Shown here piece after piece: positions 8,067-15,719 of a stretch of DNA of 64,000 bases. The stretch is from assembly GCA_937983105.1 (NCBI GenBank), contig CALKAM010000005.1:26448-90447 (forward strand). The letters run 5' to 3'. A program made the translations under genes and the position numbers. The first letter of the stretch is position 1. Each line of letters opens with the position of its first letter. The notes under the pieces were generated by a model that was not told the origin of the DNA, searched no databases, and saw only the letters and a list, made by a program, of their open reading frames with translations. The DNA comes from Planifilum sp021793745. GTDB lineage: Bacteria; Bacillota; Bacilli; Thermoactinomycetales; DSM-44946.

Positions 8067-8506
8067 TTACGCCTTGATCTCAACGGCACTTTTCAGCAGC
8101 TTCTGAAGAACCGCGGCAAAAAACGAAATCACCATCGCAGCGAATGCCGAGAGAAGACCGATCAGCACCGGGGCGTCGTCTTTTTCCGCCACATAGTAAA
8201 AGAGCGGCAAGCTCACCACATACAAGGCATAGTGCTTGATCTTCTTCAGCGGCGTGACCGACAACTCGGAAAAGGCTTCATTCCTGTCGATATACTAAGC
8301 AGCTTGAACGCCTGATGCAGGGCCATGTAAAAGGGAATCGCCGACTAAAAGACCGCAAGAAGAATATGCAGGAAAAGAAACTCCTCCTCCGAATCCGAAG
8401 CTTCGTCGATATTCAAGTACAGAACGGCGCATAAAAACAACACCCCGATCCCGAGCAGCCCGATCACCGACTTCAAAAAAAGCGTGGAACCCTGTGCACG
8501 GCTCAT
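8067..8506 (-). pseudogene. DUF2975 membrane protein (YoaS-like), disrupted
   Basis: Reading from the ATG at 8506 gives 53 good residues (a first membrane segment, then LNIDEASDSEEEFLFLHILL) and a TAG at 8347-8345. The same frame then continues with SAIPFYMALHQAFKLLS, typical of DUF2975. Near 8297 the family sequence YIDRNEAFSELSV continues only one frame over, so one base has been lost. The last part (to 8067) carries two further membrane segments. Pieced together, it would make a YoaS-like protein of about 146 residues. Two separate lesions argue for real decay rather than one sequencing error. The 65-residue frame at 8067-8264 is only the remnant C-terminus. Confidence 0.8.
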
Positions 8507-8722
8507 CACCAGCACCTCACCCGTTGACTGGATGGATCAGTTCAAATGTAGCACAGGGTTTATTGTGTTGAAATAAAAAAATATCGATTTAAGACAAATC
8601 CCTCCGAAGAAACAGGGGTCTCAGGAAAAAACCCGCCGATCCCTCCGGTCCGCAACGGTCAGGCGATCACATCCCGACAAACGGCGAAGGGACACTTCAA
8701 TCCGCCGCGGATAAGCCCAAGC

Positions 8723-8761
8723 AAAAAAGGGATGTTCCCCCCATCCGGTCCGGAACATCCC
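8723..8761 (-). terminator. Terminator of the PanE-like gene
   Basis: A 10-bp stem (GGGATGTTCC at 8729-8738, complement at 8752-8761) followed on the minus strand by TTTTTT. Confidence 0.85.
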
Positions 8762-8767
8762 CCTCCG

Positions 8768-9691
8768 TCATCCCCGTTGTGCTCTGCCCTCCTCATACGC
8801 CTTGATGGAGGCATAAACCGCCTTTAAAAGGGGAAGATCCATCCCCTTCGGAGCCGTTTCGATCAGCCAACCGTGCAGGTGATCCGTTTCCGTCGGCCCT
8901 CCCCTTTCAACATCCCTCAACATGGAGGATTTCATCGTCGGATCCAACGCCGCCGCGATGGAATACGCCTTCTCGCCGATGTCCGGCGTCAGCGACGGTT
9001 CATGGAATCGGGCCACGGCGGCGATCTCTTCGGCCAACCTCCGGTACGTCTCTTTGCCCCCGGGCACTTCCATAATGGGTCCGATACTGCTCCGCATCAT
9101 GGAGGTCATTCCGCTGAAGGCGGAAATGAATACATATTTATGCCACATCTCCACCACAATCTCCCGGCTCGGCTGGGCGGTCATCTTCGCTCCGGAAAAA
9201 AGGTCCTTCAGCCGCTGCACCCGATCGGAAATCGTCCCGTCCAACTCCCCGAAAACGATGTTGTGAAAGGGGCTGTATTGCTCCACCTCTCCCCGATCGT
9301 TCAGGGTGGTCTCGATCTGGCAAAGTCCCCCCAGGAGCTTCTCCCTCCCGAAAGCCGACTCCAGCCGATCCATGTGGGACATGCCGTTCAAAAGGGGCAG
9401 GATCGCCGTAGATGCCCCCACATAGGGACGGATATCCCGGATCGCATCTTCCAGGTGATACGCCTTCACCGACAGAATGATCAGATCGAAGGGCGCCGCC
9501 TCCTCCCCGGCGGTGATCGTCCGGACCGGGGATGCGAAGTCCCCGTGAACGCTGTAAATCACGAGGCCCTTTTCCTCCAGCTGTTCCTTCCGCCGACGCC
9601 GAACCAGAAAGGCGACATCTTCCCCCTTTTCGGCGAGCCTACCACCGAAATAACCGCCGACTCCGCCTGCGCCGACCATCAATACGCGCAT
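8768..9691 (-). CDS. 2-dehydropantoate 2-reductase family protein
   Basis: A 307-residue ketopantoate reductase (PanE/ApbA) family protein. The N-terminal dinucleotide-binding motif is GAGGVGGYFGG (residues 7-17), followed by DLIILSVKAYHLEDA and PLLNGMSHMDRL. The C-terminal helical domain has the catalytic-region segment EMWHKYVFISAFSG. True PanE reduces 2-dehydropantoate to pantoate with NADPH for CoA synthesis. Many genomes carry paralogues with other substrates, and no other pan gene is nearby, so I leave out a symbol. The ATG at 9691 is preferred (GGTGG about 8 nt upstream); the upstream residues do not belong to the fold. Confidence 0.85.
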   Translation of the reverse strand: MRVLMVGAGGVGGYFGGRLAEKGEDVAFLVRRRRKEQLEEKGLVIYSVHGDFASPVRTITAGEEAAPFDLIILSVKAYHLEDAIRDIRPYVGASTAILPLLNGMSHMDRLESAFGREKLLGGLCQIETTLNDRGEVEQYSPFHNIVFGELDGTISDRVQRLKDLFSGAKMTAQPSREIVVEMWHKYVFISAFSGMTSMMRSSIGPIMEVPGGKETYRRLAEEIAAVARFHEPSLTPDIGEKAYSIAAALDPTMKSSMLRDVERGGPTETDHLHGWLIETAPKGMDLPLLKAVYASIKAYEEGRAQRG

Positions 9692-9751
9692 GTCTTCACC
9701 ACCTCGAAAAAATGAAGGCTCGTCCATACCAGCCGATTGGGACAAAGCGAT

Positions 9752-10495
9752 TTACATCTCCTTTAAAAGGATCAATCCGATTCCAAAGCCCGCGAAGCAA
9801 AGGACAGCTAAAATCATCGCGAAGGAATAGTATTCCGGGCATGGAGCGCTTCCCGTTCGGCTCGGTGTGCCGGCGGTTGCCATCGGTCCCGCAACCCCCA
9901 GCGTGTACAGGCTGTAATTCTTCGCCATGACGATGGTCTCTTTCAGCGTCATGTCCGATGCCAGGAAAAAAAAGATCAGGCCCAAGGCGTAATGGAAAAA
10001 GAACCATTGGATGGTTCGGAGCATTTCCCGCCCCCTGCCGGAAAACACACCGACCCAGATCGAGAGGAACATCAAAAGCAGGGGGAGCCAAAACAGCGGC
10101 AGTTTCAGATCGGCTTCGACGATATTCCACCCGCGCTTCAGTGCCAATAGAGATGTGAAGGCAACGCTCAGAGAAAAGACGGAAATCACACTTCCCCAGA
10201 GGAAACAGGGATGGGTTTGCCAGGGCGTTTCCCTCTGCCGGATCGCTACGGCAATCAGCGGGGAGCCCATGGCGGTGAAGGTGAAGATCGACATGAGCAG
10301 TTGAAATTCCAGAAGCTCCGGCGTTATCTCATCGATGAAAAAATTGGCCAACAACATCAGGGTTATCAGGACAAAGCAGGGCTGGATGATCCGCAGCGGG
10401 ATGAGCCAGCGCCCTTTGACAAACAGGGAGAAAATCGCTGCAAAAAGAGGTAGCAAGAAGAACATGGCAAGAATCAAGATTTCGACGATCCACAC
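9752..10495 (-). CDS. Polytopic membrane protein of unknown function
   Basis: A 247-residue, strongly hydrophobic protein with about seven membrane segments and no recognised domain. The GTG at 10495 (VWIVEILILAMFF) is chosen because AGGAG lies 10 nt upstream; the extra N-terminal residues of the longer frame cross the terminator of the upstream gene. Loops are short, apart from a stretch near residue 200 with a Pro/Thr/Gly-rich segment. It lies between two genes of unrelated function and gives no operon clue. I do not recognise the family. Confidence 0.6.
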   Translation of the reverse strand: MWIVEILILAMFFLLPLFAAIFSLFVKGRWLIPLRIIQPCFVLITLMLLANFFIDEITPELLEFQLLMSIFTFTAMGSPLIAVAIRQRETPWQTHPCFLWGSVISVFSLSVAFTSLLALKRGWNIVEADLKLPLFWLPLLLMFLSIWVGVFSGRGREMLRTIQWFFFHYALGLIFFFLASDMTLKETIVMAKNYSLYTLGVAGPMATAGTPSRTGSAPCPEYYSFAMILAVLCFAGFGIGLILLKEM

Positions 10496-10542
10496 ACTAT
10501 TACATCTCCTGTACAGAATGGACTTAACGGGTTGTGAAATCG

Positions 10543-10578
10543 AAAAAGGAGGCAACCCCTGCCCGGGGCTGCTCCTTT
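10543..10578 (-). terminator. Terminator of the zinc-ribbon gene
   Basis: A two-part stem on the minus strand (7 bp AAAGGAG/CTCCTTT and 4 bp CCCC/GGGG) followed by TTTTT. Confidence 0.7.
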
Positions 10579-10594
10579 TATCCGGATTCACCGT

Positions 10595-11017
10595 TTAGTT
10601 GTTCTCGGCCTGCTTCTTTTTCAACTTGGTCAATCTGGAACTCAAAACCTGGAGACGGTTTTTCAGGTCGGATACCCATTGGCCGTCGTCCAACTGTTTG
10701 GCCACGCCCAACAGGTCCAGAGCCATATCGATCTGTTCGCGAAGGACTTCCTCCGGATTATCATCCTGGAAGCTGGTGCAGTTCTCCTTCCACTCGGCGA
10801 CCATTTCCTCATCGATGTAATCCTTCAGATTCACTTCGCGGGCGCTGTCTTCCTGGGCATATTCCACCAGCAAATCGAACTCGTCCTTCACTGACGGGTG
10901 CACTTCCACCTGGTGACAAACCGGACAGTAGTACAGGGGGACGTTGTGAACCAATGTCGATCCCTGGCGCAGCGTTCCCACTGTACCAATCATCGTCGCC
11001 CCACAGCAAAAGCTCAT
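10595..11017 (-). CDS. Zinc-ribbon (YgiT-type-like) protein
   Basis: A 140-residue protein. Cysteine pairs CC near residue 4 and CPVC near residue 31 form a likely zinc ribbon like that of YgiT-type proteins. The rest is acidic and helical (EYAQEDSAREVNLKDYIDEE, LREQIDMALDLL) and ends in a Lys-rich tail. The ATG at 11017 directly precedes the first cysteine pair and has a GGCGGGGG SD. The extended -10 promoter at 11083-11091 gives it a transcript of its own. I cannot name a function; a structural zinc and an interaction role are plausible. Confidence 0.6.
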   Translation of the reverse strand: MSFCCGATMIGTVGTLRQGSTLVHNVPLYYCPVCHQVEVHPSVKDEFDLLVEYAQEDSAREVNLKDYIDEEMVAEWKENCTSFQDDNPEEVLREQIDMALDLLGVAKQLDDGQWVSDLKNRLQVLSSRLTKLKKKQAENN

Positions 11018-11082
11018 GTTTCCCCCGCCTCCTTCCACCCGTTCCCTTTTCTGTCTCCAGGAAATTTTCCGTCCTTGATACC

Positions 11083-11091
11083 ATGATACCA
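11083..11091 (-). promoter_or_regulatory. Extended -10 promoter of the zinc-ribbon gene
   Basis: TGGTATCAT on the minus strand (TGn plus a -10 with one mismatch), about 60 nt upstream of the ATG at 11017. Confidence 0.45.
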
Positions 11092-11119
11092 CACCAGCCG
11101 CCGTAGAAAACCTGGAGAC

Positions 11120-11147
11120 AAAAAAAGCTCAGCTCCCATAGGCTGAG
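11120..11147 (-). terminator. Terminator downstream of the DUF2553 gene
   Basis: Minus-strand stem CTCAGC/GCTGAG with an 8-nt loop, then C and seven T. It lies about 190 nt beyond the nearest upstream stop codon. Confidence 0.75.
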
Positions 11148-11336
11148 ACTGAAGGGACCCGCTGGATGCGGACCTGGCCCGGCGGATGATGGCTTGAGCA
11201 TCCCGCGGACGAGGTGTGCCCCGATTTCCAACAGGATCCGCCGAGCGGTCGCGTCGGGGAAGAGCGAGGTGAAAGGCCGCCTTCCGGCTCGGGGGATACA
11301 TCCCCGTTACGTCATACCACCATTCCCGAATATCGA

Positions 11337-11573
11337 TCAACACCAACCCATATCACAGCTTTGGGCATATTGATCCAAATGGTCGTCGTAATGCCCCAAC
11401 ACATAAATGTGATCATGATCCATTTCATAACCCTCAGCCATTTGGACGCCACATTTCTCGGACAAGGCGATCCGGCCGATCGGCTTCTTATGGTAATAAA
11501 GGACAATATCCCCGTCTTTCAACCGTCCAACCACTTTTCGCGTAATATTGACTCGGTAAGTTTTCCTTTTCAT
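11337..11573 (-). CDS. DUF2553 (YusG-like) small protein
   Basis: A 78-residue soluble protein (starts MKRKTYRVNITRKVVGRL, ends YAQSCDMGWC). Length, the beta-rich start and the terminal Cys-Asp-x-Gly-Trp-Cys fit the DUF2553/YusG family. Location supports this: yusG precedes gcvH (yusH) in B. subtilis, and gcvH is the neighbour here. An SD (GGAGG) lies just upstream of the ATG. The function of the family is unknown. The family name rests on memory of the pattern and on synteny, hence moderate confidence. Confidence 0.6.
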   Translation of the reverse strand: MKRKTYRVNITRKVVGRLKDGDIVLYYHKKPIGRIALSEKCGVQMAEGYEMDHDHIYVLGHYDDHLDQYAQSCDMGWC

Positions 11574-11680
11574 CCGCCCACCTCCTTTGCAAAATCCTCC
11601 CGTAGGCGGAACCCGGCCCGTTGGTTGACGGGCCGGACGATCCGAAGGGTTATTATGGTAATTACCCTATTGTCGGAAGT

Positions 11681-12067
11681 TTAATCTTCGGACACAGTTG
11701 CCTTATATTGATCGGCCGTCAACAGCTGATCCAACTGAGAGGGATCGGACATTTCCACGACGATCATCCAGCCGTCCCCGTAGGGGGAAGTATTGACATT
11801 TTCGGGGGAATCGCCCAGCTCTTCGTTTACTTCCACCACTTTGCCGCTGACGGGAGCATACAATTCGGATACGGTTTTCACCGATTCAACACTGCCGAAG
11901 GGTTCCCCCGCCGTCACTTCGTCTCCCACCTCCGGCAGCTCCACAAACACGATATCCCCCAATTCCGACTGCGCAAAATCGGTGATACCGATCCGCACCC
12001 GATTGTCGCCCTCGCTCTTCACCCATTCGTGCTCTTCACTGTACTTGAGTTCGTTGGGCAGATTCAT
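11681..12067 (-). CDS. gcvH: Glycine cleavage system H protein
   Basis: A 128-residue lipoyl-domain protein. The lipoylated lysine is K64 in GSVESVKTVSELYAP, the standard GcvH context, and the N-terminus LKYSEEHEWVK is typical. In the glycine cleavage complex it shuttles the aminomethyl group from P to T protein. In Bacillales it also serves as the lipoyl relay to other complexes through LipL. The P, T and L proteins are not in the window, which is usual for gcvH in Bacillales. The ATG at 12067 is chosen over 12115 from the family start and an AGGA-type SD. It lies 20 nt downstream of the thioredoxin-like gene and is probably cotranscribed with it. Confidence 0.95.
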   Translation of the reverse strand: MNLPNELKYSEEHEWVKSEGDNRVRIGITDFAQSELGDIVFVELPEVGDEVTAGEPFGSVESVKTVSELYAPVSGKVVEVNEELGDSPENVNTSPYGDGWMIVVEMSDPSQLDQLLTADQYKATVSED

Positions 12068-12086
12068 CGTCCTCATTCCCTCCGCA

Positions 12087-12539
12087 TCATTCTTTGGTTC
12101 CCAACACTCGTTCAAGCGGCTTCTGCAACATGCTCAGGGCCTTCTCACCCGCGGAACGGTGGCGAAGGAGCCCCTCCTGGTCGAACAGATAAAAGGCGGG
12201 GACAAATTCATTTTCAAAGGCATCGACCACATTGTGTTCATTGTCAATCGCCTGGGGATGCTTCAGTTCGTATTTTTCGATCGTCTCCTTCACCGGACCG
12301 ATTTCCGTGTCCTTTTCCGAACGGGGCATGTGCACCCCGATCACTTGAAGATCCTTATCCTTGTACTTTTCCCTCAGTTCGTTCACATCCGGGAGACTCT
12401 TTTTACAGAGGCCGCAGCTGATGGACCAAAAATGAACCAGAACCGGTTTGCCGGCAAGATCCGCCTTGGAAACCTCTCCGTTCACCCATTCGGTCACACC
12501 GGCCAGTTCCGGCATTTCCGTGCGCAGGCGCATCGGCAT
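12087..12539 (-). CDS. Thioredoxin-like (TlpA/redoxin) protein
   Basis: A 150-residue thioredoxin-fold protein with a C42-G-L-C45 redox pair in SISCGLCKKSLPDV, a cis-proline loop (FVPAFYLFDQEG) and no signal peptide, so it is cytosolic. The layout fits the TlpA/AhpC-TSA-like group rather than classical thioredoxin (WCGPC). A GGAGG SD sits 8 nt before the ATG. The peroxiredoxin gene lies upstream in the same direction and gcvH downstream. A role in reducing the peroxiredoxin or another thiol is plausible but not shown. Confidence 0.8.
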   Translation of the reverse strand: MPMRLRTEMPELAGVTEWVNGEVSKADLAGKPVLVHFWSISCGLCKKSLPDVNELREKYKDKDLQVIGVHMPRSEKDTEIGPVKETIEKYELKHPQAIDNEHNVVDAFENEFVPAFYLFDQEGLLRHRSAGEKALSMLQKPLERVLGTKE

Positions 12540-12591
12540 GGCAATAACCTCCTTCCGGAATCATCTCTCGATCGCTTCCCTATCAAAGAGC

Positions 12592-12628
12592 GGCCGGTTG
12601 GCACCGCCCGAACGGCGGCGCCCCGGCC
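12592..12628. other. Strong GC hairpin between peroxiredoxin and thioredoxin-like genes
   Basis: GGCCGG (12592-12597) pairs with CCGGCC (12623-12628), and an inner CCGCC/GGCGG pair extends it. No T tract follows on either strand, so it is not a standard terminator. It may stabilise or process the mRNA. Confidence 0.4.
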
Positions 12629-12655
12629 CTCAGGATCCATCGATCCGCTGTTACA

Positions 12656-13222
12656 TTAAAGGGTCTTTTGACCCGGCTTCCAATCGGAGGGGCAGAGACC
12701 TCCGGTCTGCAGTGCTTGCAACACGCGCAGGGTTTCATCGACACTGCGGCCGATGTTTTCGTCGTGGACCACCTGGTAGCGAACGATGCCCTCCGGATCG
12801 ATGATGAACAGACCGCGCAGGGCCACACCTTGATCCTCGACCAGCACGCCGTAATCGCGGCTCACCTTGTGGGTGGTATCCGCAGCCAGCGGGAACTTGA
12901 TCTCGCCCAGGCCGTTCTCTTCCCGCGGGGTGTTGATCCAGGCCCGGTGGGAGAATTTGCTGTCGGTGCTGACCCCGAGGATGTCGGCGTTCAGCTCTTC
13001 AAATTCCTCATACCGGTCGCTCAAGGCCGTAATCTCCGTCGGGCAGACGAAGGTGAAATCCAGCGGGTAGAAGAAAAGCACGAGCCACTTTCCACGATAG
13101 TCGGACAGCTTCACCTTCTCATCGAGGGTCTCCAGGTTTTTGGTGCTCTCCATTTCGAAATCGGGAGCAGGCAGTCCGACAAGACGCAGGGTTTTCGGAG
13201 CTTCCGTCACTACACTTGCCAC
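12656..13222 (-). CDS. Typical 2-Cys peroxiredoxin (AhpC/TSA family)
   Basis: A 188-residue peroxiredoxin. The peroxidatic cysteine is C60 in FTFVCPTE with the PxxxT/SxxC context (PLDFTFVC), and the resolving cysteine sits in GGLCPSDW near the C-terminus. It reduces H2O2 and organic peroxides with thiol donors. The sequence resembles the B. subtilis YkuU/AhpC-like group. The start is the GTG at 13222, 8 nt after GGAGGG. A perfect 15-bp palindrome lies about 180 nt upstream. The thioredoxin-like gene 117 nt downstream could supply electrons. Confidence 0.93.
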   Translation of the reverse strand: MASVVTEAPKTLRLVGLPAPDFEMESTKNLETLDEKVKLSDYRGKWLVLFFYPLDFTFVCPTEITALSDRYEEFEELNADILGVSTDSKFSHRAWINTPREENGLGEIKFPLAADTTHKVSRDYGVLVEDQGVALRGLFIIDPEGIVRYQVVHDENIGRSVDETLRVLQALQTGGLCPSDWKPGQKTL

Positions 13223-13352
13223 GATGGTTTCCCTCCTATGTTGATATCTGTGTTTGTGAAAAGGATATGGATGCCGCCCAAGGCCGTATCCAGTTTTTTA
13301 CTATGCCCATTTGGCACAGCAAGTAATCACGGTAACAGCCACGGGCATATCT

Positions 13353-13381
13353 AGGTTAACATTAAGCTTGTTTGAAGTCAA
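13353..13381 (-). promoter_or_regulatory. Probable promoter of the peroxiredoxin gene
   Basis: TTGACT (13381-13376) and TAACCT (13358-13353) on the minus strand with a 17-nt spacer. The -35 is good, the -10 weak. Confidence 0.45.
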
Positions 13382-13402
13382 TTTCATATGGGATTCACTA
13401 CT

Positions 13403-13417
13403 AAATTGTAACAATTT
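13403..13417. promoter_or_regulatory. Perfect 15-bp palindrome upstream of the peroxiredoxin promoter
   Basis: AAATTGTAACAATTT, a perfect 7-1-7 dyad. The geometry equals PerR/Fur boxes, and the core resembles OhrR-type TACAATT motifs. It is also centred between two divergently or tandemly readable AT-rich stretches. Confidence 0.5.
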
Positions 13418-13455
13418 TAGTGGATAATTTTTCTTTAAATTTCCTTTTCCAGTGG

Positions 13456-15066
13456 CTACAGGCGGGTATGGGGTACCACCGGTGCACCGATGCGGACATC
13501 GACGAGGGAAAGCCGGTCGGAGGAGAGCGCCTGACGAAAAACGGGCTCCAGCTGATCGGCCTCTTCGACGAAGTATCCCTCACCGCCAAAGCATTCCGCC
13601 AGGGCAGCAAAATCGGGATTGACCAGCTCGGTGGAAGCCGGATCGAGGCCGGCGCTTTTCATCCGGTTTTTTTCCATGGCAAAGGACCCGTTGTTCATCA
13701 CGATGACGGTGATCGGCCAACCGTACCGAACCGCCGTGATCAGATCGGCCATCGTCGTAACCAATCCGCCATCCCCTACCAGCGCCACCACCTGCCGGTC
13801 ATCGTATACCCGCTTGGCCGCCATCGCCGCCGGCAGGCCGAAACCCAAGGTCCGCCAGCGGCCGGACAGGAGAATCTCCTGGCTTTTCGGCTGAAAAATC
13901 CGATTAAACCACAGGGTGTGATCTCCCGTATCCAAGGCGATGATGGCATCGTCTTCCACCGCGTTTCCCAGGGCGGCGATCACCCGCTGCGGAGCGAGGG
14001 GCGTCTGGTTTTGCCGGGCCTCCTTTTCGATTTGCTCCTTCCAACGGACCTTTGCCCGCTCCATCCGGCCTCTCCAGACAGACCGATCCCTGGATTGGAT
14101 GCCGTCGATCCACGCCTCCAGCACCTCGCGTACTTCCCCCACCACGCCCGCCACCACCGGCATGGACTGTCCAATCGGTTCCGGGGAAATATCCACCTGT
14201 ACCACGGGAATCTCCTGCGGCACAAAATCCTCCGGCCACCAGGTGGCCCCCAGGATGATGCAGAGGTCGGATTCCCGGAGCAGATCGGAGGCGATTTCAC
14301 TCCCCCCTTGACCCAATCCCCCCAGAAACAGGGGATGATCAGCGGGAACCACCGGTCGCGCCGGCATCGTCGTCATGATCGGAGCTGACAGCCGGTCCGC
14401 AAAGATGAGAAGCACATCCCGGGCCTCCTCCGCCCCTCGTCCCGCCAGGATGATCGGCCGCTGTGCTTGCTCCATCGCCCGGATCGCCTTCTCCATGGCT
14501 TCGTCCGAGGGGCGCGGAGGTCTTCGCTTCGGCGGCGGAGGAAAGAGCGGGGAATCGACCGGTTGCGTCCACACATCCTTCGGAACCGACAGGTGGGCAA
14601 CCCCGCCTTCCTCCACCGCCGTCCGCATGGCCCGGTTGAGCTGCGTCGGCAGTCCCCCGGCATCGGCGGTCAACGCGGTGTAACGGGCGAAGGGCTGGAC
14701 GAGCAGCTGCTGATCCACCGCCTGCTTGGCTCCGGTCCCGATCTTTTTCCTTTCCACCTGTCCGGTGATCGCCAACACCGGAGCCCGATCCATCGCGGCA
14801 TCCCCCAGTCCGGCCGCCAGCAGAGCGGCTCCCGGACCCGCGGTAGCCGTACAGACCGCCGGGCGGCCGGTCAACTTCGCCTCCGCCGAAGCCATCAGGG
14901 CCGCCGTTGTCTCCAGCCGGCAGGCGATATATCGAATCGCGCGCTGCTTTTCCAAGGCATCCAGCAAGAAAAGGTTGTCATCCCCCGCCACCCCGTACAC
15001 CGTCCGGCAGCCCCAGGCGATCAGCTGCTCCACGAGATATTGAGCCGCTGTCTTCGGCGGCGTCAT
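13456..15066 (-). CDS. ThDP-dependent enzyme of the pyruvate oxidase/acetolactate synthase family
   Basis: A 536-residue member of the IlvB/PoxB superfamily. Domains in order are the PYR domain (about 1-170, with the activating glutamate in CRLETTAALMA), a central domain (about 190-320) and the PP domain with the ThDP/Mg motif VGDGGLVTTMADLITAVRYG followed by VIVMNNGSF. The closest B. subtilis relative is probably YdaP. No acetolactate synthase small subunit or ilv gene is nearby, so pyruvate oxidase or a decarboxylase is as likely as acetolactate synthase. The ATG at 15066 fits homologous starts but is 20 nt from the SD; an in-frame ATC at 15078 is at the ideal distance. Confidence 0.85.
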   Translation of the reverse strand: MTPPKTAAQYLVEQLIAWGCRTVYGVAGDDNLFLLDALEKQRAIRYIACRLETTAALMASAEAKLTGRPAVCTATAGPGAALLAAGLGDAAMDRAPVLAITGQVERKKIGTGAKQAVDQQLLVQPFARYTALTADAGGLPTQLNRAMRTAVEEGGVAHLSVPKDVWTQPVDSPLFPPPPKRRPPRPSDEAMEKAIRAMEQAQRPIILAGRGAEEARDVLLIFADRLSAPIMTTMPARPVVPADHPLFLGGLGQGGSEIASDLLRESDLCIILGATWWPEDFVPQEIPVVQVDISPEPIGQSMPVVAGVVGEVREVLEAWIDGIQSRDRSVWRGRMERAKVRWKEQIEKEARQNQTPLAPQRVIAALGNAVEDDAIIALDTGDHTLWFNRIFQPKSQEILLSGRWRTLGFGLPAAMAAKRVYDDRQVVALVGDGGLVTTMADLITAVRYGWPITVIVMNNGSFAMEKNRMKSAGLDPASTELVNPDFAALAECFGGEGYFVEEADQLEPVFRQALSSDRLSLVDVRIGAPVVPHTRL

Positions 15067-15144
15067 CCATCCGGCGATAGCGCCATCTCCCCTTTCTTTT
15101 TCCTCTAGTTTGTGCAAATAGGGGAGAGAATACCGGAATTCCAC

Positions 15145-15174
15145 AAAAAAGACCGTCAACCGTGCCGGTTGACG
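15145..15174 (-). terminator. Terminator of the ArsC/Spx-like gene
   Basis: A 9-bp perfect stem (CGTCAACCG at 15154-15162 with 15166-15174) followed on the minus strand by TTTTTTG. Confidence 0.85.
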
Positions 15175-15251
15175 ATCCGTCGATGGGCCCGGGGAGGAAA
15201 CAAGACGGTGTGCCGCCTCGGCTCCAGGCCTTTGTTCTGCCGCTTCACCGT

Positions 15252-15635
15252 TCAGGGCGTTGATGATGCCCCCGGCGCCCATGTCTCCTCGAACTGCTCT
15301 TCCCGGAAGCCGACGGTGACGCGCTTGCCATCGGTGACGATGGGCCTTTTGATCAACATGCCGTCGGAAGCGAGCAGATCCAGCATCTCTTCTTCGCTCA
15401 TGGTTTTCAGCTTTTCCTTCAGGTTCAGTTCCCGGTACTTTTTCCCGCTGGTGTTGAAGAATTTCCGCACGGGCAGGCCGCTCTTTTGAATGAGATCCTT
15501 CAGCTCCTCCCGGCCGGGGGGCTGATCCACGATATGGCGCTCCTCAAAGGGGATGCCCCGCTCCTCCAAATATTTCTTAGCCTTGCGGCATGTACCGCAG
15601 CGGGGATACCAGTACATCACAAGGGGTGCTGACAT
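15252..15635 (-). CDS. ArsC/Spx-family thioredoxin-fold protein (YusI-like)
   Basis: A 127-residue protein with the ArsC/Spx fold. The redox pair is C13-G-T-C16 in WYPRCGTCRKAKKYL, followed by family segments LIQKSGLPVRKFFNTSG and MLIKRPIV. Length and motifs match B. subtilis YusI, whose gene lies in the yusG-gcvH neighbourhood there too. It lacks the extra C-terminal region by which Spx binds RNA polymerase, and it lacks the three-cysteine layout of pI258-type arsenate reductase. Whether it reduces arsenate is unknown. Confidence 0.85.
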   Translation of the reverse strand: MSAPLVMYWYPRCGTCRKAKKYLEERGIPFEERHIVDQPPGREELKDLIQKSGLPVRKFFNTSGKKYRELNLKEKLKTMSEEEMLDLLASDGMLIKRPIVTDGKRVTVGFREEQFEETWAPGASSTP

Positions 15636-15719
15636 GGGTGATCCTCCCGTAGTGAAGATTGTGCGAAGCCCCGCTCCTTTCAGGACGGGACTTCCGTCCC
15701 CTTCAGTATACCCCTACCG

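Larger units (their letters stand above)
11018..11336. other. Intergenic region with structured 3' segment
   Basis: The minus strand between the DUF2553 stop and the terminator at 11120-11147 could form several short GC-rich hairpins (for example GGGGATGTATCCCC). No coding frame is convincing on either strand. Left of the terminator is the promoter of the zinc-ribbon gene. Confidence 0.45.

Noticed and set aside
11125..11205. Thiamin (TPP) riboswitch-like string on the plus strand (GGCTGAGA ... GACCTG)
   Set aside because: The later conserved parts of the THI box are missing, and no plus-strand gene lies downstream. The plus strand here is the complement of a minus-strand 3' region.
13400..13440. 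Terminator of the ThDP enzyme gene
   Set aside because: The palindrome is AT-rich with no T tract on the minus strand after the stem, so an operator is more likely.
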